Origin: Sorex araneus
Lineage: Eukaryota > Chordata > Mammalia > Eulipotyphla > Soricidae
NCBI RefSeq assembly: GCF_027595985.1
Contig: NC_073311.1
Span: 35,119,643 to 35,183,642 of the forward strand
Reading direction: 5' to 3'
Length of the DNA: 64,000 nt
The notes below the pieces were generated by a model, which had not been told where the DNA came from, did no database searches, and worked only from the letters and a program-made list of their open reading frames with translations. This document shows, piece by piece, positions 49,313-59,754 of the stretch (positions within the stretch are counted from its first letter, which is position 1; each line of letters begins with the position of its first letter). The position numbers were made by a program, and so were the translations under genes.

Positions 49313-49609
49313 GAGGACCAGGGTGAAGTTCTGCTCAGCACAGAGAACTGCCGCGAGTCCGGCAGAGGCAGCCCGCATGCCTTCAGGCTAAACTCAAGTA
49401 CATATGATTCATCTGGCCTGGAAGCCTGTCCCTGACCTTTAGTATATAGGACTCCAAGGAGCATTGGAATGTGAGTCTGGGCAAAATTTTACTCTTTGGC
49501 ATCAAAAGAGATGGAAGCAAGGCCTAAACCTAGGCACCAAGTTCATGTCTTTGTTGCAAAAAATTCAGGGAAGAGACAAAATGTAAAGAGAAAGCAAAAG
49601 GATTTGGAC

Positions 49610-49766
49610 AGGAAGGTGGGGACACACCCAATGGTACTCAAAGCTTGCTTACTCCTGGCTCCACACTCAGGGATCACTCTTGGTGGGCTTTGGGGACCAT
49701 ATGGGGTGCTAGGGATTAAACCCAGGTCATGCAAGGCAAGAGCCCTACCTATCTTTCAGGTCCCAG
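49610..49766 (-). mobile_element. A-old SINE
   Basis: GGGGACACACCCAATGGTAC, CTCAGGGATCACTCTTGGTG and GCTAGGGATTAAACCCAGGT, head CTATCTTTCAGGTCCC. Confidence 0.83.
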
Positions 49767-49799
49767 AGAGCAAAAGGATATTTAGGGATTTGGAAACAG

Positions 49800-49880
49800 A
49801 GGACCAATCCAATAGTACACCTGAACACAGAACCGGGAACAAGCCCTAAGCATCACTAGGTGTGCTCCCACCCCCTCTAA
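49800..49880 (+). mobile_element. A-old SINE, 3' scrap
   Basis: AATAGTACACCTGAACACAG, AACCGGGAACAAGCCCTAAG and CATCACTAGGTGTGCTCCC. The middle is missing. Confidence 0.6.
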
Positions 49881-51285
49881 AAAAGGGAGGGGACAGGAGG
49901 AGAGTGGAGGAGAGGAGTGGGGATGGGAAGAGAGTGGTGAGGACTTAAGTACACACCCAAGGTGAGATCTGTGCCTGGTGGTTTTTATGGGGTCATTCAT
50001 CTAAGGCATGAAATAGACATAAAGAGATGGGCTGGTACACTATGATCTGGGTGGTGCTGGAATCGCACAAGCATATTGAGATTCCAGGCTTGCTCGTGTC
50101 CTTTGTGTCTATTTCATCCTTAACGAAGAGGAAAGCTGGAATCAGAATCAGCATCTCTTCCTTGAGCATGCACTGATAACCAACTAGAACTAGTTCTTCT
50201 GAGTTGCCTTATCAGAAGCTAGTGACTGCAAGAATTGCAACAATGTCAGTTCTGGGCATTCCCACCTACTCTTAGGGTGTTTATACTCCTCAGTAATTTT
50301 CTATACTGCCTTTCCTTCCTCATTGTGGAGAGATGAGGAGAGGGAGGGAGAGAAATAGCCAGGAAGGGGTACTGAGATCCCCACTGTCTTGGTCTATTTG
50401 GGTTTATAGGCAACAAAAATGTATATCTCAATATTGGAGCCTCTAAGTCCAGAATCAAGACACCCAGAACTATGGAGCCTAGAAAGGACCCACTTGGTAT
50501 TTCATAAAAAGCCACTTTCTCCTTTAGTGCTTGCAAGAAAAAAAGGAGCAAGAAAATGCTCTGTTTTCTTTGTTTCAATAAGGGCTTTAACTCCATTCAT
50601 GAGTTTTGGAAAAATGCAAACATTCAGGCTACGGAGGTCACCCCACTTGCAAGGTATGAGGAAGCTGGGAGAGGAAGTAGACACCACTGCAAGGGAGCAA
50701 GAGGGCTTAGAAGAAGCAAGTTTCTGCTAGAGCAAGAAAACGAAGAGACCGGAAAAGCGAGCTATAGCAGAGATGCTGTGAAGTCGCTGTGGAGGGGCAA
50801 GACCTTGGGATCAGAAAGAAGGATATTAAGAGGGCATGTGTGGGGGTGTCAAAGTCCAAAGGTTGGGGATAAGCAAGAAGGCAGGGCTGATAGAAAATGG
50901 GTAGGAAAAGCTTCATGGGATTGGCTCTAGACCTATGGCCGATGGTGGACATAGCTGTGGATGCTGAGTCATTACGTGTGTGAAGGACAGATGAGGGTGA
51001 GTTTTCCAGTAATAGCTATTGTTCTTGCCCAGTGCAAATTCATAATCTGTTTAGGGAAAACCCACATATAGGAAAGGAAAAATCCTCCCCTCCTCCCGTA
51101 TAACCTTGGGAAAACCATTGCAGTTTACAGGAGAAAGAAGCAAAAAGCAATCCCAGGGAAAACTTAAGACAGACAGAGGAGAAAAATGTAGAAAACTATG
51201 GTAACTAAAAAAAAAATAATTGAGATGTTTTACCTGTGTTAAGAATAACTGGACCATAGCTGAAAAAAAAATATCATGCAATGTT
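49881..51285. other. Unannotated stretch with a possible MLT1-like scrap
   Basis: About 1.4 kb. At 50395-50480 TATTTGGGTTTATAGGCAAC, AAAAATGTATATCTCAATAT and TGGAGCCTCTAAGTCC may be antisense MaLR LTR. Frames of 60-124 codons at 50246-50952 are on both strands and unsupported. Confidence 0.35.
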
Positions 51286-51440
51286 TTTATTTGGGGGGTG
51301 GGGTGACGTTGGGTACACACCCTGGGGTAGCTCAGGGGCTACTCCTGTCTCTGTGCTCAGGAGTGACCCCTGGTGGTGCTCAGGGGATCATATGCGGTGC
51401 CAGGAATCAAACCAGGTGGACACATGCAAGGCAAGAATCT
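51286..51440 (-). mobile_element. A-old SINE
   Basis: TTGGGTACACACCCTGGGGT, CTCTGTGCTCAGGAGTGACC and GTGCCAGGAATCAAACCAGG. The head is cut after ATGCAAGGCAAGAATCTT, where a poly(T) insertion begins. Confidence 0.83.
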
Positions 51441-51441
51441 T

Positions 51442-51450
51442 TTTTTTTTC
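51442..51450 (-). repeat. Bare T-run flanked by a 13 bp duplication
   Basis: AGGCAAGAATCTT at 51429-51441 and 51451-51463 surrounds only TTTTTTTTC. The layout is that of an antisense poly(A)-only retroinsertion with its TSD. Confidence 0.7.
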
Positions 51451-51482
51451 AGGCAAGAATCTTAAGACCTATATATTCTCAT

Positions 51483-51512
51483 ATTCTCATTCTCTCTCTC
51501 TCTCTCTCTTTG
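51483..51512. repeat. (TC)n low complexity
   Basis: About 12 CT units. Confidence 0.9.
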
Positions 51513-52134
51513 TCTCCTGAATGTATCTTGTGTAATCTTTCTAGTAACTTACAAATAACAATTTTCACTTTATAGACAAGAAATCTCATACCTAGAAGAA
51601 CCTAACTGACTTGCCAATACCCCTACCAATACAGCTAGTGAACAACTAAAGCAGAAGTCACAGTTGTTAGATAGTCTCTACATTTCCCCTTGACCATGGG
51701 TGCAGTCACTTTTTCAAGGAGGTTTGAACACAAAAAGAAAAGGGGGAAAACCCACTTACCTCCTCCTACTAGTTTCAAGGAAAGAATACCAGTTGATTAA
51801 AACCAAGAAGCTTTTTACATTATTGTGGATCCATAACGCAAAATGAAACAGGGAAGAATCTCAGGAACTCTGCAGATCACATTCTCGCTCGGCAGCATGA
51901 AGTTGACTCTGTTTAGAAGCATGAATAAATTACAGGCAGATGATAAGGTTGGCCAATCAGGAAAGCCCAAGGGGAGACACTCATTATCACACCAGAACCA
52001 GAGAGCTGGAGTTGGGAACAGGCTTGGTTCACAGGCATCCTCATTCTCAGAGGGAAAAGGGCATCTGCCAGTGTTAGAGAGAGCTATATCGCAATGGAGA
52101 GCCTTTCTGCATCTTATCGAGTATCTGAGGGGTT
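51513..52134. other. Unannotated stretch
   Basis: About 620 bp. A 181-codon plus-strand frame starts at 51843 and an opposing 179-codon frame overlaps it. Both run through the family D SINE at 52135 and neither shows a domain. Confidence 0.4.
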
Positions 52135-52392
52135 GGGAGATAGTGCAAAGAGCTAAAGGGCACGCTGTCATGTGCGAGGGCCCAGGTTTAACCCTCGGCA
52201 GTAAACAGGCCCCAGAGCACCTCCTGGGTGCAGCCCTGGAGGCCCCTAGCATAGCTGGGGTGGCTCTGGAGACCCCCAACACTGCTGACCCCAAGCTGCG
52301 ACACACAGGATTGCTGAGCCCAAGCACTGAGCCACAAAGCCAACTGAGCGGCACCGGGGCCTCTGAGCACCACCTGGGATGCCTCTAAATAA
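52135..52392 (+). mobile_element. Family D SINE
   Basis: The head is GGTTGGGAGATAGTGCAAAG with CCAGGTTTAACCCTCGGCAG as the B-box region. The body is long and GC-rich: CTCCTGGGTGCAGCCCTGGA, AGACCCCCAACACTGCTGAC and GAGCACCACCTGGGATGCCT. Ends TCTAAATAAAGAAATAA. No TSD found. Confidence 0.7.
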
Positions 52393-52451
52393 AGAAATAA
52401 TTACGCCTCTAAAAGTTAAAGAAAACTGGGAATTCTGCTTTAAGAGACCTG

Positions 52452-52452
<1 letters not shown>

Positions 52453-52509
<57 letters not shown>

Positions 52510-52586
52510 AGCACACACGCAAGCACACATGCACGCACACGCATGTGCGCGCGCACACGTACATTCACACACACACACACACACGT
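52453..52586. repeat. (CA)n microsatellite, compound
   Basis: About 25 pure CA units, then variants with GCAAGCACACACGC, GTGCGCGCGCACAC and a second CA run. The GCGCGC patch (52547-52553) could favour Z-DNA. Confidence 0.96.
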
Positions 52587-52679
52587 GCAATCTAGAAACT
52601 TCCTTGCCTTACTTTCCCCTTCTTTGTCTTTCCCTGAATAGTCTTTACTGATAAATTAAGTCATTCATTCATTTAAAAG

Positions 52680-52920
52680 GAGCCAAAGAGATGATGGTTC
52701 AAAGGACTAGAGCACAGGTGTGACATGTGGAGGCCCCAGGTTTGATCCCCAGCACTACTGGCCTCCCGAGGACTCCTGGTGCTAACACAAGCCCCAGCAC
52801 CACGTCCCCAAAGCCCAGACACTGCACTCCAGGGCCACTCAGCCAGACCAAGTATTGCCAGGATGGTGGTAGACTATGGATTCTCTTGGCACTGCTTGGG
52901 AAGCCTCCAGAGAAAAAAAA
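52680..52920 (+). mobile_element. Family D SINE
   Basis: GAGCCAAAGAGATGATGGTT, CCCCAGGTTTGATCCCCAGC, GCACCACGTCCCCAAAGCCC, GGCCACTCAGCCAGACCAAG and GGCACTGCTTGGGAAGCCTC then A9. Shares its layout, not close identity, with 52135-52392. Confidence 0.68.
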
Positions 52921-53065
52921 AGGTTCATCTAATATGAGACATTTGATCAGAGGTAACTGAGGATAATACACACACTCTCCATCAGCACTTAGGAAAATTG
53001 GGTAACACATTTGTGGAAACCTAATGCATATCAGATGAACCCTAAGGTTTTAAGAAACAGTTTTC

Positions 53066-53230
53066 ATATAGGACTACGGCACTCACTTGTCTTGAATGTG
53101 GCCAACCTGCTTTTGATCCCTCACACCGCATATGGTCCCCCAACAACCACCAGGAGTGATCTCTAAGGCCCAGGAGTAAGTCCAGAATACCATTGTATGT
53201 GACCCAAACTCCCCCATCCCCTGAAAAAAA
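53066..53230 (+). mobile_element. A-old SINE
   Basis: CTTGAATGTGGCCAACCTGC, TTTTGATCCCTCACACCGCA and CACCAGGAGTGATCTCTAAG to TGTGACCCAAACTCCCCC. The 5' end is eroded. Confidence 0.83.
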
Positions 53231-53261
53231 AACACAAATCAATCAAAAATATTTTAGAACT

Positions 53262-53395
53262 TTTTGCATGTGTCCTATAATTTAAATAATCTGCTATATG
53301 TGGACATTTCGTGGTTTCTATTTTTCTCAAATAAATAATGTTGCAATGATATTCTTGCACATATATTTTGGCATAATCCTTTGATTGTTTTTTTA
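53262..53395 (-). mobile_element. Ancient L1 ORF2 scrap
   Basis: TGGACATTTCGTGGTTTCTA, AAATAAATAATGTTGCAATG and CTTGCACATATATTTTGGCA fit antisense L1 around the FIAALF/ECPKTDDW coding region. Very diverged. Confidence 0.5.
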
Positions 53396-53616
53396 GAAAA
53401 AATTTCAAAAAACCATGTGGCAAAACACAGACATACTTTTTTTTTTTCTCCCAGAGGGGCAGAAGGAAGAGGCATATTTTAAGCTTGGGTAGAAGTTGCC
53501 AAAAATGCCATCAGAGATATTCAAATACCAGACTGAGATGACTAGTTCATGAAAGTTTCTAGAATTCTTCTCAGAATAACTTGGAGAAAAAAATAGAGAT
53601 GAGATTCGGAACCCTA

Positions 53617-53785
53617 GGTTTGAACAGCCAGAGAGCCAGTTTATCAGGTAAGATGCTTGCCTTACACAGCCAACCTGGGTTTGATCCTGGCACCACATAT
53701 AGTCCCTCAAGCCAGGAGTAACCCCTTAACACAGAGCCAGGAATAAGCCTTGAACAACAGCTGGGTGTGACTACAAAACAAACAA
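53617..53785 (+). mobile_element. A-old SINE
   Basis: AGCCAGAGAGCCAGTTTATC, GGGTTTGATCCTGGCACCAC and CACAGAGCCAGGAATAAGCC to AGCTGGGTGTGACTAC. Confidence 0.86.
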
Positions 53786-53962
53786 AAAACTAAGCTGAAA
53801 AATAGAACCATGCATGTGATCCCTAACTTTATTACTCTGAACAGGTATATATGCGTAGCCTAAGAAAGTTAAGCAACGCTTCGCTTCTCGAACTTCCTTA
53901 TCTACCAACTAGATCTATTATCAGTTCTCACATCACAGGGTTGCTGTGAAGTTGGAAGATTG

Positions 53963-54185
53963 AGGGGCCGGAGAGAAGGTACAAGGTTAGAAGCCGGGGA
54001 GATAGCACAGGGCTGGATGCCAAAGAGACAGGGCAGGGTTACGTGCATGCTTTGCACACAGCTGATCCCCATGTGACCCCCTCACAACATGGAGGCATCA
54101 AGCAGTGCAGCCCTGCAGAGTAAAGGAAATTAACAAGCCCTGAGCACAGCTTTTTAATCCCACCCACCCCACAACCCCCCAAAAA
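53963..54185 (+). mobile_element. SINE with repeated head motifs (family D-like)
   Basis: Three head-like segments occur in a row: AGGGGCCGGAGAGAAGGTAC, AGCCGGGGAGATAGCACAGG and CCAAAGAGACAGGGCAGGG. Then comes CTTTGCACACAGCTGATCCC and a GC-rich body ending CCCACCCACCCCACAACCCC. Confidence 0.65.
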
Positions 54186-54494
54186 GGAATGACTTAATTA
54201 AATAGTTCGGAAAACTGATGGGGCTAGGCTCCTAGTTAGCTCATAGGTCATAAGTATTTCCTATTCCAATTATTCCCAATTCTTGGACTTTTGGACTTTG
54301 AAAATATTATTTATTTATCTAATTTTTAGGCAGGAGAATCAAAATGTTTGCCTTTTACAAAAATTCATCCAGATGAAAACTTTTCTTGGCTCACACTTCG
54401 GCTCATGTTGGTCCCTTGAACACATACCTTGCTTGCTTGTCTCTCTGTTTCTTTCTTGCGTGTTTTCACTTGGAGAAGCCCGTGGTCTCTCTAA
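54186..54494. other. Unannotated stretch
   Basis: About 310 bp, AT-rich, nothing recognised. Confidence 0.4.
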
Positions 54495-54507
54495 AACATG
54501 TATTTCT

Positions 54508-54850
54508 TTTTTTTTTTTTTTGGTTTGAACTGGTTTAAAATTCTGTATTGTTTATTAGTATTGTTTAAATTAGTATTAGTGTTGTTCAAATTCTGTATTG
54601 TTTATTAGTCATGAAACTTTAGCATCATATATAATCTCTCTAAACATCAAATAGAATACTATATAGCAAAAGGAAGGTAATGAGAGCACTACCTCAAAAA
54701 GTTCTTCAATATGCAATTAAGTAATAAATACAATTCCTTTTAAACTAAGCAACTCAATAAAAATTAGTTGTGATTATTGATAACAATAAATAAAAGTAGG
54801 CTTAAAGGGAGTATGAATTAATGCAACTGGTTTGAATGCAATTTGTCTTG
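54508..54850 (-). pseudogene. Processed retrocopy of an unidentified transcript 3' end
   Basis: The 343 bp insert is flanked by AACATGTATTTCT at 54495-54507 and 54851-54863. It starts on the + strand with about 17 T, so the inserted RNA was antisense to + and polyadenylated. In RNA sense it ends AATAAACAATACAGAATTTT, AAACCAGTTCAAACC, then poly(A), which puts an AATAAA signal about 29 nt before the tail. It has no SINE or L1 similarity. An internal 22 bp motif is repeated 50 bp apart (54538 and 54588). It reads as an AT-rich 3' UTR with no coding frame; the source gene is unknown. Confidence 0.8.
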
Positions 54851-54947
54851 AACATGTATTTCTCTCTTTCTCTCCTCTCATAGCTTTCTAAAGAAATTTC
54901 AGTAAAAACTACCTTTTAAAAAAAAATTAAAAATAAAACTTTTCTTG

Positions 54948-55110
54948 GGCCAAGCGATAGTACAACAAACAGGACAGATAGGGCACTTGCTTTGCACACG
55001 GCAGACCTAGGTGTGATCCCAGGCATTCTGTATGGTCCCCCAAGCACAGCCAGGGTAATTCCTGAGTGCAGAGCCATTCCTGAGTATTGCTGCATAAACA
55101 AACAAAATAA
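54948..55110 (+). mobile_element. A-old SINE
   Basis: TGGGCCAAGCGATAGTACAA, GGGCACTTGCTTTGCACACG, GTATGGTCCCCCAAGCACAG and GAGTGCAGAGCCATTCCTGA, with a short duplication in the head (ACAAACAGGACAGATAGGGC). Confidence 0.87.
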
Positions 55111-55139
55111 ACAATATTTTTCTTTTATTTCTTTTATTT

Positions 55140-55320
55140 TATTTTGGTTTTGGTTCTGGAGTCAGATCCACTGGTAGCTGGGGGCAACTCCCAACTCTGT
55201 GCTCAGAGGTCACTTACACAGTGGTTGATACTCAGAGAACCCTGTGGTACCAGAAATGGAACCCAGGCATCTTGCACACATAGCAAGTACTAAGTCCATT
55301 GACCTCTTTCTCTTTGACCC
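55140..55320 (-). mobile_element. A-old SINE, diverged
   Basis: TTTTGGTTCTGGAGTCAGAT, AACTCTGTGCTCAGAGGTCA and CAGAAATGGAACCCAGGCAT, head CTCTTTCTCTTTGACCC. Confidence 0.7.
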
Positions 55321-55351
55321 TGCCAAATAAAAACCTTTTTTTTAAACCCCA

Positions 55352-55512
55352 GTACAGGGCAGGAAACAGCTTAACGGCATAGGTGCATGCTTTGCACGGA
55401 GGGGACCCTGGTTCAATCCCCAGTACCATATACTTAGCACACCCAAAAATGATCCCAAGCATGGAGCCCAGAGTAGCTTTTGAGCCCTTTTAAAGTGTGG
55501 CCATAAACCAAA
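55352..55512 (+). mobile_element. A-old SINE, diverged
   Basis: CAGGGCAGGAAACAGCTTAA, GACCCTGGTTCAATCCCCAG and ATGATCCCAAGCATGGAGCC to TAAAGTGTGGCCATAAA. Confidence 0.72.
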
Positions 55513-55629
55513 ATATTAAAAAATTAAAACTCATAAGAAATATTTTAAATGCATATTTTAATAACACTAGCATTTAGGAAAAACATAATGTTATATTTAA
55601 CTTTAAAAGAAATGTTCTGTGGGTAAAAC

Positions 55630-56306
55630 TAATCTCAGAACCCAGCAGCTTTTGGCAGAAATGCATCTGGACTGTGTATTAAACTACGGCGCCAGGTGAG
55701 GAAAAGTGTTTGTCCCTTCCACCTTTTCCTCTGGTGGCACGGTGGCTACCACCATTGCAGAGCCTACCGGACAGCCAGGTATGAGACTGCAGTGACGAGA
55801 CTGGGGCCTCATGGGAAGGGGGGGTAGAACCAGCCCCTCTCTCGCCCCCAACAAGGCCCGAGTAGCCACCCAAGAACGGCTCCTCTGGCTCCTAAATGGC
55901 CATGATCCCAGAGGCACACAAAAGAATCTCAGAACCCAGCGGCTTTTGACAGAAATCCCTCCAGACTTGTTACTAAAATATCAGAAATCCAAAATCATTA
56001 TATGCTCTTCAGAACCAGCAAAAGAAAACAAATTATCTAATGATGTCTTTTTTGGCAGTTCTGACTGTTGGAGAAAATTCCAAATAATAATGGTGGGTTT
56101 TTGTCGAAATATGAATGTGATCAAAGTGGAAAGAGAGTAAAGTGGAAATCATCTGCCACATAGGCAGGGGGAGAGGTGGGATAGGGGGTATACTAGGGTT
56201 CTTGGTGGTAGAAGGTGTGCACTGGTGAAGGGATGGGTGTTTAATCATTGTATGACCGAGACTTAAACTGGAAAGCTTTGTAACTGTTCTCACAGTGATT
56301 CAATAA
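55630..56306 (+). mobile_element. Composite retroposon with L1-like 3' end
   Basis: Module X (ATCTCAGAACCCAGCAGCTT, about 60 bp) is followed by about 235 bp of GC-rich sequence. A second copy of module X comes at 55924-55985, then an AT-rich segment (AAAACAAATTATCTAATGAT, AATAATAATGGTGGGTTTTT). The end is an older-class L1-type 3' block (ACTGGTGAAGGGATGGGTGT, GAAAGCTTTGTAACTG, CACAGTGATTCAATAAAAGA). Parts recur at 22945-23020 and 63575-63803, so this is an interspersed family. I cannot name it. Confidence 0.6.
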
Positions 56307-56856
<550 letters not shown>

Positions 56857-56867
56857 AACATTCATTC

Positions 56868-57058
56868 TGGGAACTGGAGCAATAGTAGAGTGGGGAGGGC
56901 ATTTGCCTAGCACACAATTGACACAGGTTTGATCCCTGGCATGCCATATGGTCCCCTGAGCACCACCAGGAGCAATCCCTGAGTGCAAAGCCAGGAGTAA
57001 TCCCTGAGCATTGCTGGGTGTGACCCAAAAAGTCATAATAATAAATATAATAATAAAA
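56868..57058 (+). mobile_element. A-old SINE
   Basis: GGGAACTGGAGCAATAGTAG, GGTTTGATCCCTGGCATGCC and CAAAGCCAGGAGTAATCCCT to GGGTGTGACCCAAAAAGTC; intermediate between A and A-old. Tail of ATAAT and AATAAA units. Confidence 0.92.
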
Positions 57059-57060
57059 TA

Positions 57061-57665
57061 AATTTTCTTCATATTTATTTTTCTCATTTTGCCTTTAAGC
57101 ACTGAACATGTATGTTATTTGTTTGCATTGTTTGATAACCACTGGGCAGCCACATTTCCAAAACCCCAACATTTCTGAGTTTTCCAATTAACTGTTAGAG
57201 ATTTTCCATTTTTTAAAATAAATCACAGAATTTGAACAATAGTTTTTTAGAACAAAACGTAATAGGATTATAAGGTCAGGATACTGTCTTTGCAAGATGA
57301 AAATAATTGAGGGAGGGAAATGGAAGCATCTTTTATGTAACTCTGGAGGGAAGAGTGATGCTAACTCTATTATCTGACCAGGAAACTTGACATCTCACTT
57401 CTAGTCTGATAGAACAGTCCCTAATTAAGTTATTGAACTAGAAATGCAATGCCTAAAGATCTAAGGGTAGAATCAAATGCAAAAAGCCGGGATTCTGACT
57501 TCAAGCAAAAGCTGAAAATGAAACAAGAGCTGTTAAGGAAACCTTGTGAATGTGTGTGATCCTGTGAGCTAAAAAGATTCCAATTGATCAACCTGCAATT
57601 ATCTCTGTTTTGAAAACTACTTATTTTATTGAGCAGTTTTCTCAGTGCCTCTCTTCTTGCAGGCT
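57061..57665. other. Unannotated stretch
   Basis: About 600 bp, AT-rich, no repeat or gene recognised. Confidence 0.4.
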
Positions 57666-57676
57666 TGCATTTAACA

Positions 57677-57923
57677 CTGCACTGTAGCACTGTTGTCCCA
57701 TTGTTCATCTTTTTGCTGGAGCAGGCACTGGTAACGTCTCCATTGTGAGACTTGTTACTGTTTTTGGCATAAAAAATACGCCACAGGTAGCTTGCCAGGT
57801 TCTGCCGTGCGCGTGGGATACTCTCGGTAGCTTGCCGGGCTCTCCGAGAGGGATGGAGGAATCAAACCTGGGTCGGGCACATGCAAGGCAAACGCCCTAC
57901 CCTCTGTGCTATCACTCCAGTCC
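57677..57923 (-). mobile_element. Family B SINE with TSD
   Basis: TGCATTTAACA flanks it at 57666-57676 and 57924-57934. The full body is present, with the tail CTGCACTGTAGCACTG and the head CTGTGCTATCACTCCAGTCC. No poly(T). Confidence 0.95.
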
Positions 57924-57949
57924 TGCATTTAACAAAAGTCTAATAATAC

Positions 57950-58145
57950 TCACTGGGGCATTTGATAAGAGTTTACCAGGTGCCTTGTACAGGGCAAGGC
58001 ATTATCTCACTTCTTTGTGATAACAGAATTATTGTGCTAATTTCCATTTTAAAGGTGAAGAAACTGAGACCTAATGAAATTAAATTATTTGCTCAAGAGT
58101 TACAAAAGTAGAATATGAATCTTATCCAGCGGACTTGAGGTCTTA
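57950..58145 (-). repeat. MIR SINE, antisense
   Basis: TTACCAGGTGCCTTGTACAG, GCATTATCTCACTTCTTTGT, TTTCCATTTTAAAGGTGAAG and AAACTGAGACCTAATGAAAT line up with nearly the whole MIR in antisense. Confidence 0.87.
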
Positions 58146-58734
58146 TGTACAACCAGCATGCCATACTATACCATTCCATCTAGATTGCTACTTTATCACT
58201 TTTAAATAATTTATTCAAGAGAAACAAAATGTTTACCTTTTTAAATTTTAATTTTATTTAATTTTTGATCATTGCCCCTAACCCTCGTGTTGTTCAAGTG
58301 TCAATTATATATGAGTGTATGTGTTTTATTCAGAGATGTGTTAGTTTCATTTTGTTTTGCTTTTTCAGCCATAGCTGGCTGTACTCAGGGCTGACGCCTG
58401 GCTCCGGATTCAAAGATCACTCCTCACAACGCTGTGAGTCCATCTGGGGTGCCACACATCAAACCCTGCCTGCTCTACTATCTCTCCAGCACCGTATCAT
58501 CTAAACATGAGATTACTATATAGAGGAATCCTAAGAATTTCAGTGTTCAGTCTTTCTAAAAGAATCACCTGGTCGATATATGCTTTGCTATTTTTATGAG
58601 AGCTGAATTTGCATATTAGAGTAGTCCAGGTTTGTTTGTTTGTTTGTTTGTTTCTTATTCTAAAGGAATATATTAGTATTAGAATAAAACAACTAGATTT
58701 CATGTTGTGCTTTTCTGCTTTAAAAAAGTTATAA
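58146..58734. other. Unannotated stretch with one SINE scrap
   Basis: About 590 bp. At 58362-58494 CAGCCATAGCTGGCTGTACT, CTCAGGGCTGACGCCTGGCT and CTCTACTATCTCTCCAGCAC mark an antisense A-old SINE remnant. A GTTT run lies at 58628-58653. Confidence 0.5.
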
Positions 58735-58899
58735 GGGGCTGGAGCGGGTAGGGCGTTTTGCTTTTCACGCGGTTGACCCGGGTTCGATTCCCAGCATCCC
58801 ACATGGTCCCCTGAGCAATGCCAGGGGTAATTCCTGAGTGCAGAGTCAGGAGTAACCCCTGTGCATCGCTAGATGTGATCCAAAAAGCAAAAAAAAAAA
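58735..58899 (+). mobile_element. Family A SINE with A-box deletion
   Basis: GGGGCTGGAGCGGGTAGGGC shows that ATAGCACAGCG, including the A box, is lost between two GCG repeats. The rest (GGGTTCGATTCCCAGCATCC to GATGTGATCCAAAAAGC, A-tail) is intact. Pol III promotion should be lost. Confidence 0.92.
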
Positions 58900-58931
58900 T
58901 TAAAAATAAAGAAAATTAAAAAGTAATAATA

Positions 58932-59222
58932 GGGGTTAGTAGATAGGACAGTAGTTAGGGCGTGTGTCCAGCATGCACCAGCCAGGGCTTGAGCCCTTCA
59001 GTCCATGGCACCACATGGTCCCCTGAGCACGCTGAGTGCAGCCTTGGAGACCTCTAAGCCCCACCATGGTGGTTCAGATAACCTCCCGCACCTCAGGGCC
59101 TCAGCAACACCACATCCTCAGTGAACAGAGGATTCCAATGGCCGAGGATCCCTGGTGTGTTCCCTGGACCTCCTGAGCATTGCTGAAGGGAGGCCTCCCT
59201 TCAAAACAGTAAAATAGTGGTC
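58932..59222 (+). mobile_element. Family D SINE
   Basis: GGGGTTAGTAGATAGGACAG, ACCAGCCAGGGCTTGAGCCC, CCATGGCACCACATGGTCCC and a long GC-rich body (TTGGAGACCTCTAAGCCCCA, CAGGGCCTCAGCAACACCAC) ending GGAGGCCTCCCTTCAAAACA. Confidence 0.68.
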
Positions 59223-59754
59223 ATAATAGGCTCAATGGAATATTTCCAGAGAGAGATCAGAGAGCAATTGAAGGTTTCTTAGTGTTGTCAACACGTCAAA
59301 GGATTTTTGAACAGGAATCTCAAGTTCGTGTGTTTGGGGTGAGATAGTTTCATGTCATGAAGAAGTTAATGACTGGATTTAGTGGTGTGAGGCTCCAAGA
59401 AAAAGCATTTGCTTAGATCAGGAGCAGCATTGACAGGAGAACAACTCCAAGAAAAAGCATTTGCTTAGATCAGGAGCAGCATTGACAGGAGAACAATGCC
59501 ACATCAGTAGACAGAGTTGCTGCATAAATGGTCTAGCTGTTTTAGAAAGAGCAGTTTATAGCAAGTGGGAAAAAAAAAAGAATCCCATGTGCCATTTTCC
59601 ATTGTTTGCTCCATTTGTTTTGGTTTCTGTGTAATTGAATTTCACACAAAGGATAAAATGAAAAAACTATTTTCAGGTGCATCACTGTATTTTTCAAACA
59701 GATTCTTTCATTGCTTTAGTGTTTAGTTCTTGTTAACTATTTCCCAGGAAGTGT

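Noticed and set aside
51815-52388. Opposing frames of about 180 codons
   Set aside because: Both overlap the family D SINE and each other, and GC-rich SINE body keeps them open. No homology recognised.
55630-55985. Direct repeats at 55630 and 55924 as a pair of LTRs
   Set aside because: Units are only about 60 bp, lack TG..CA ends and flanking TSDs, and sit upstream of an L1-like 3' end.
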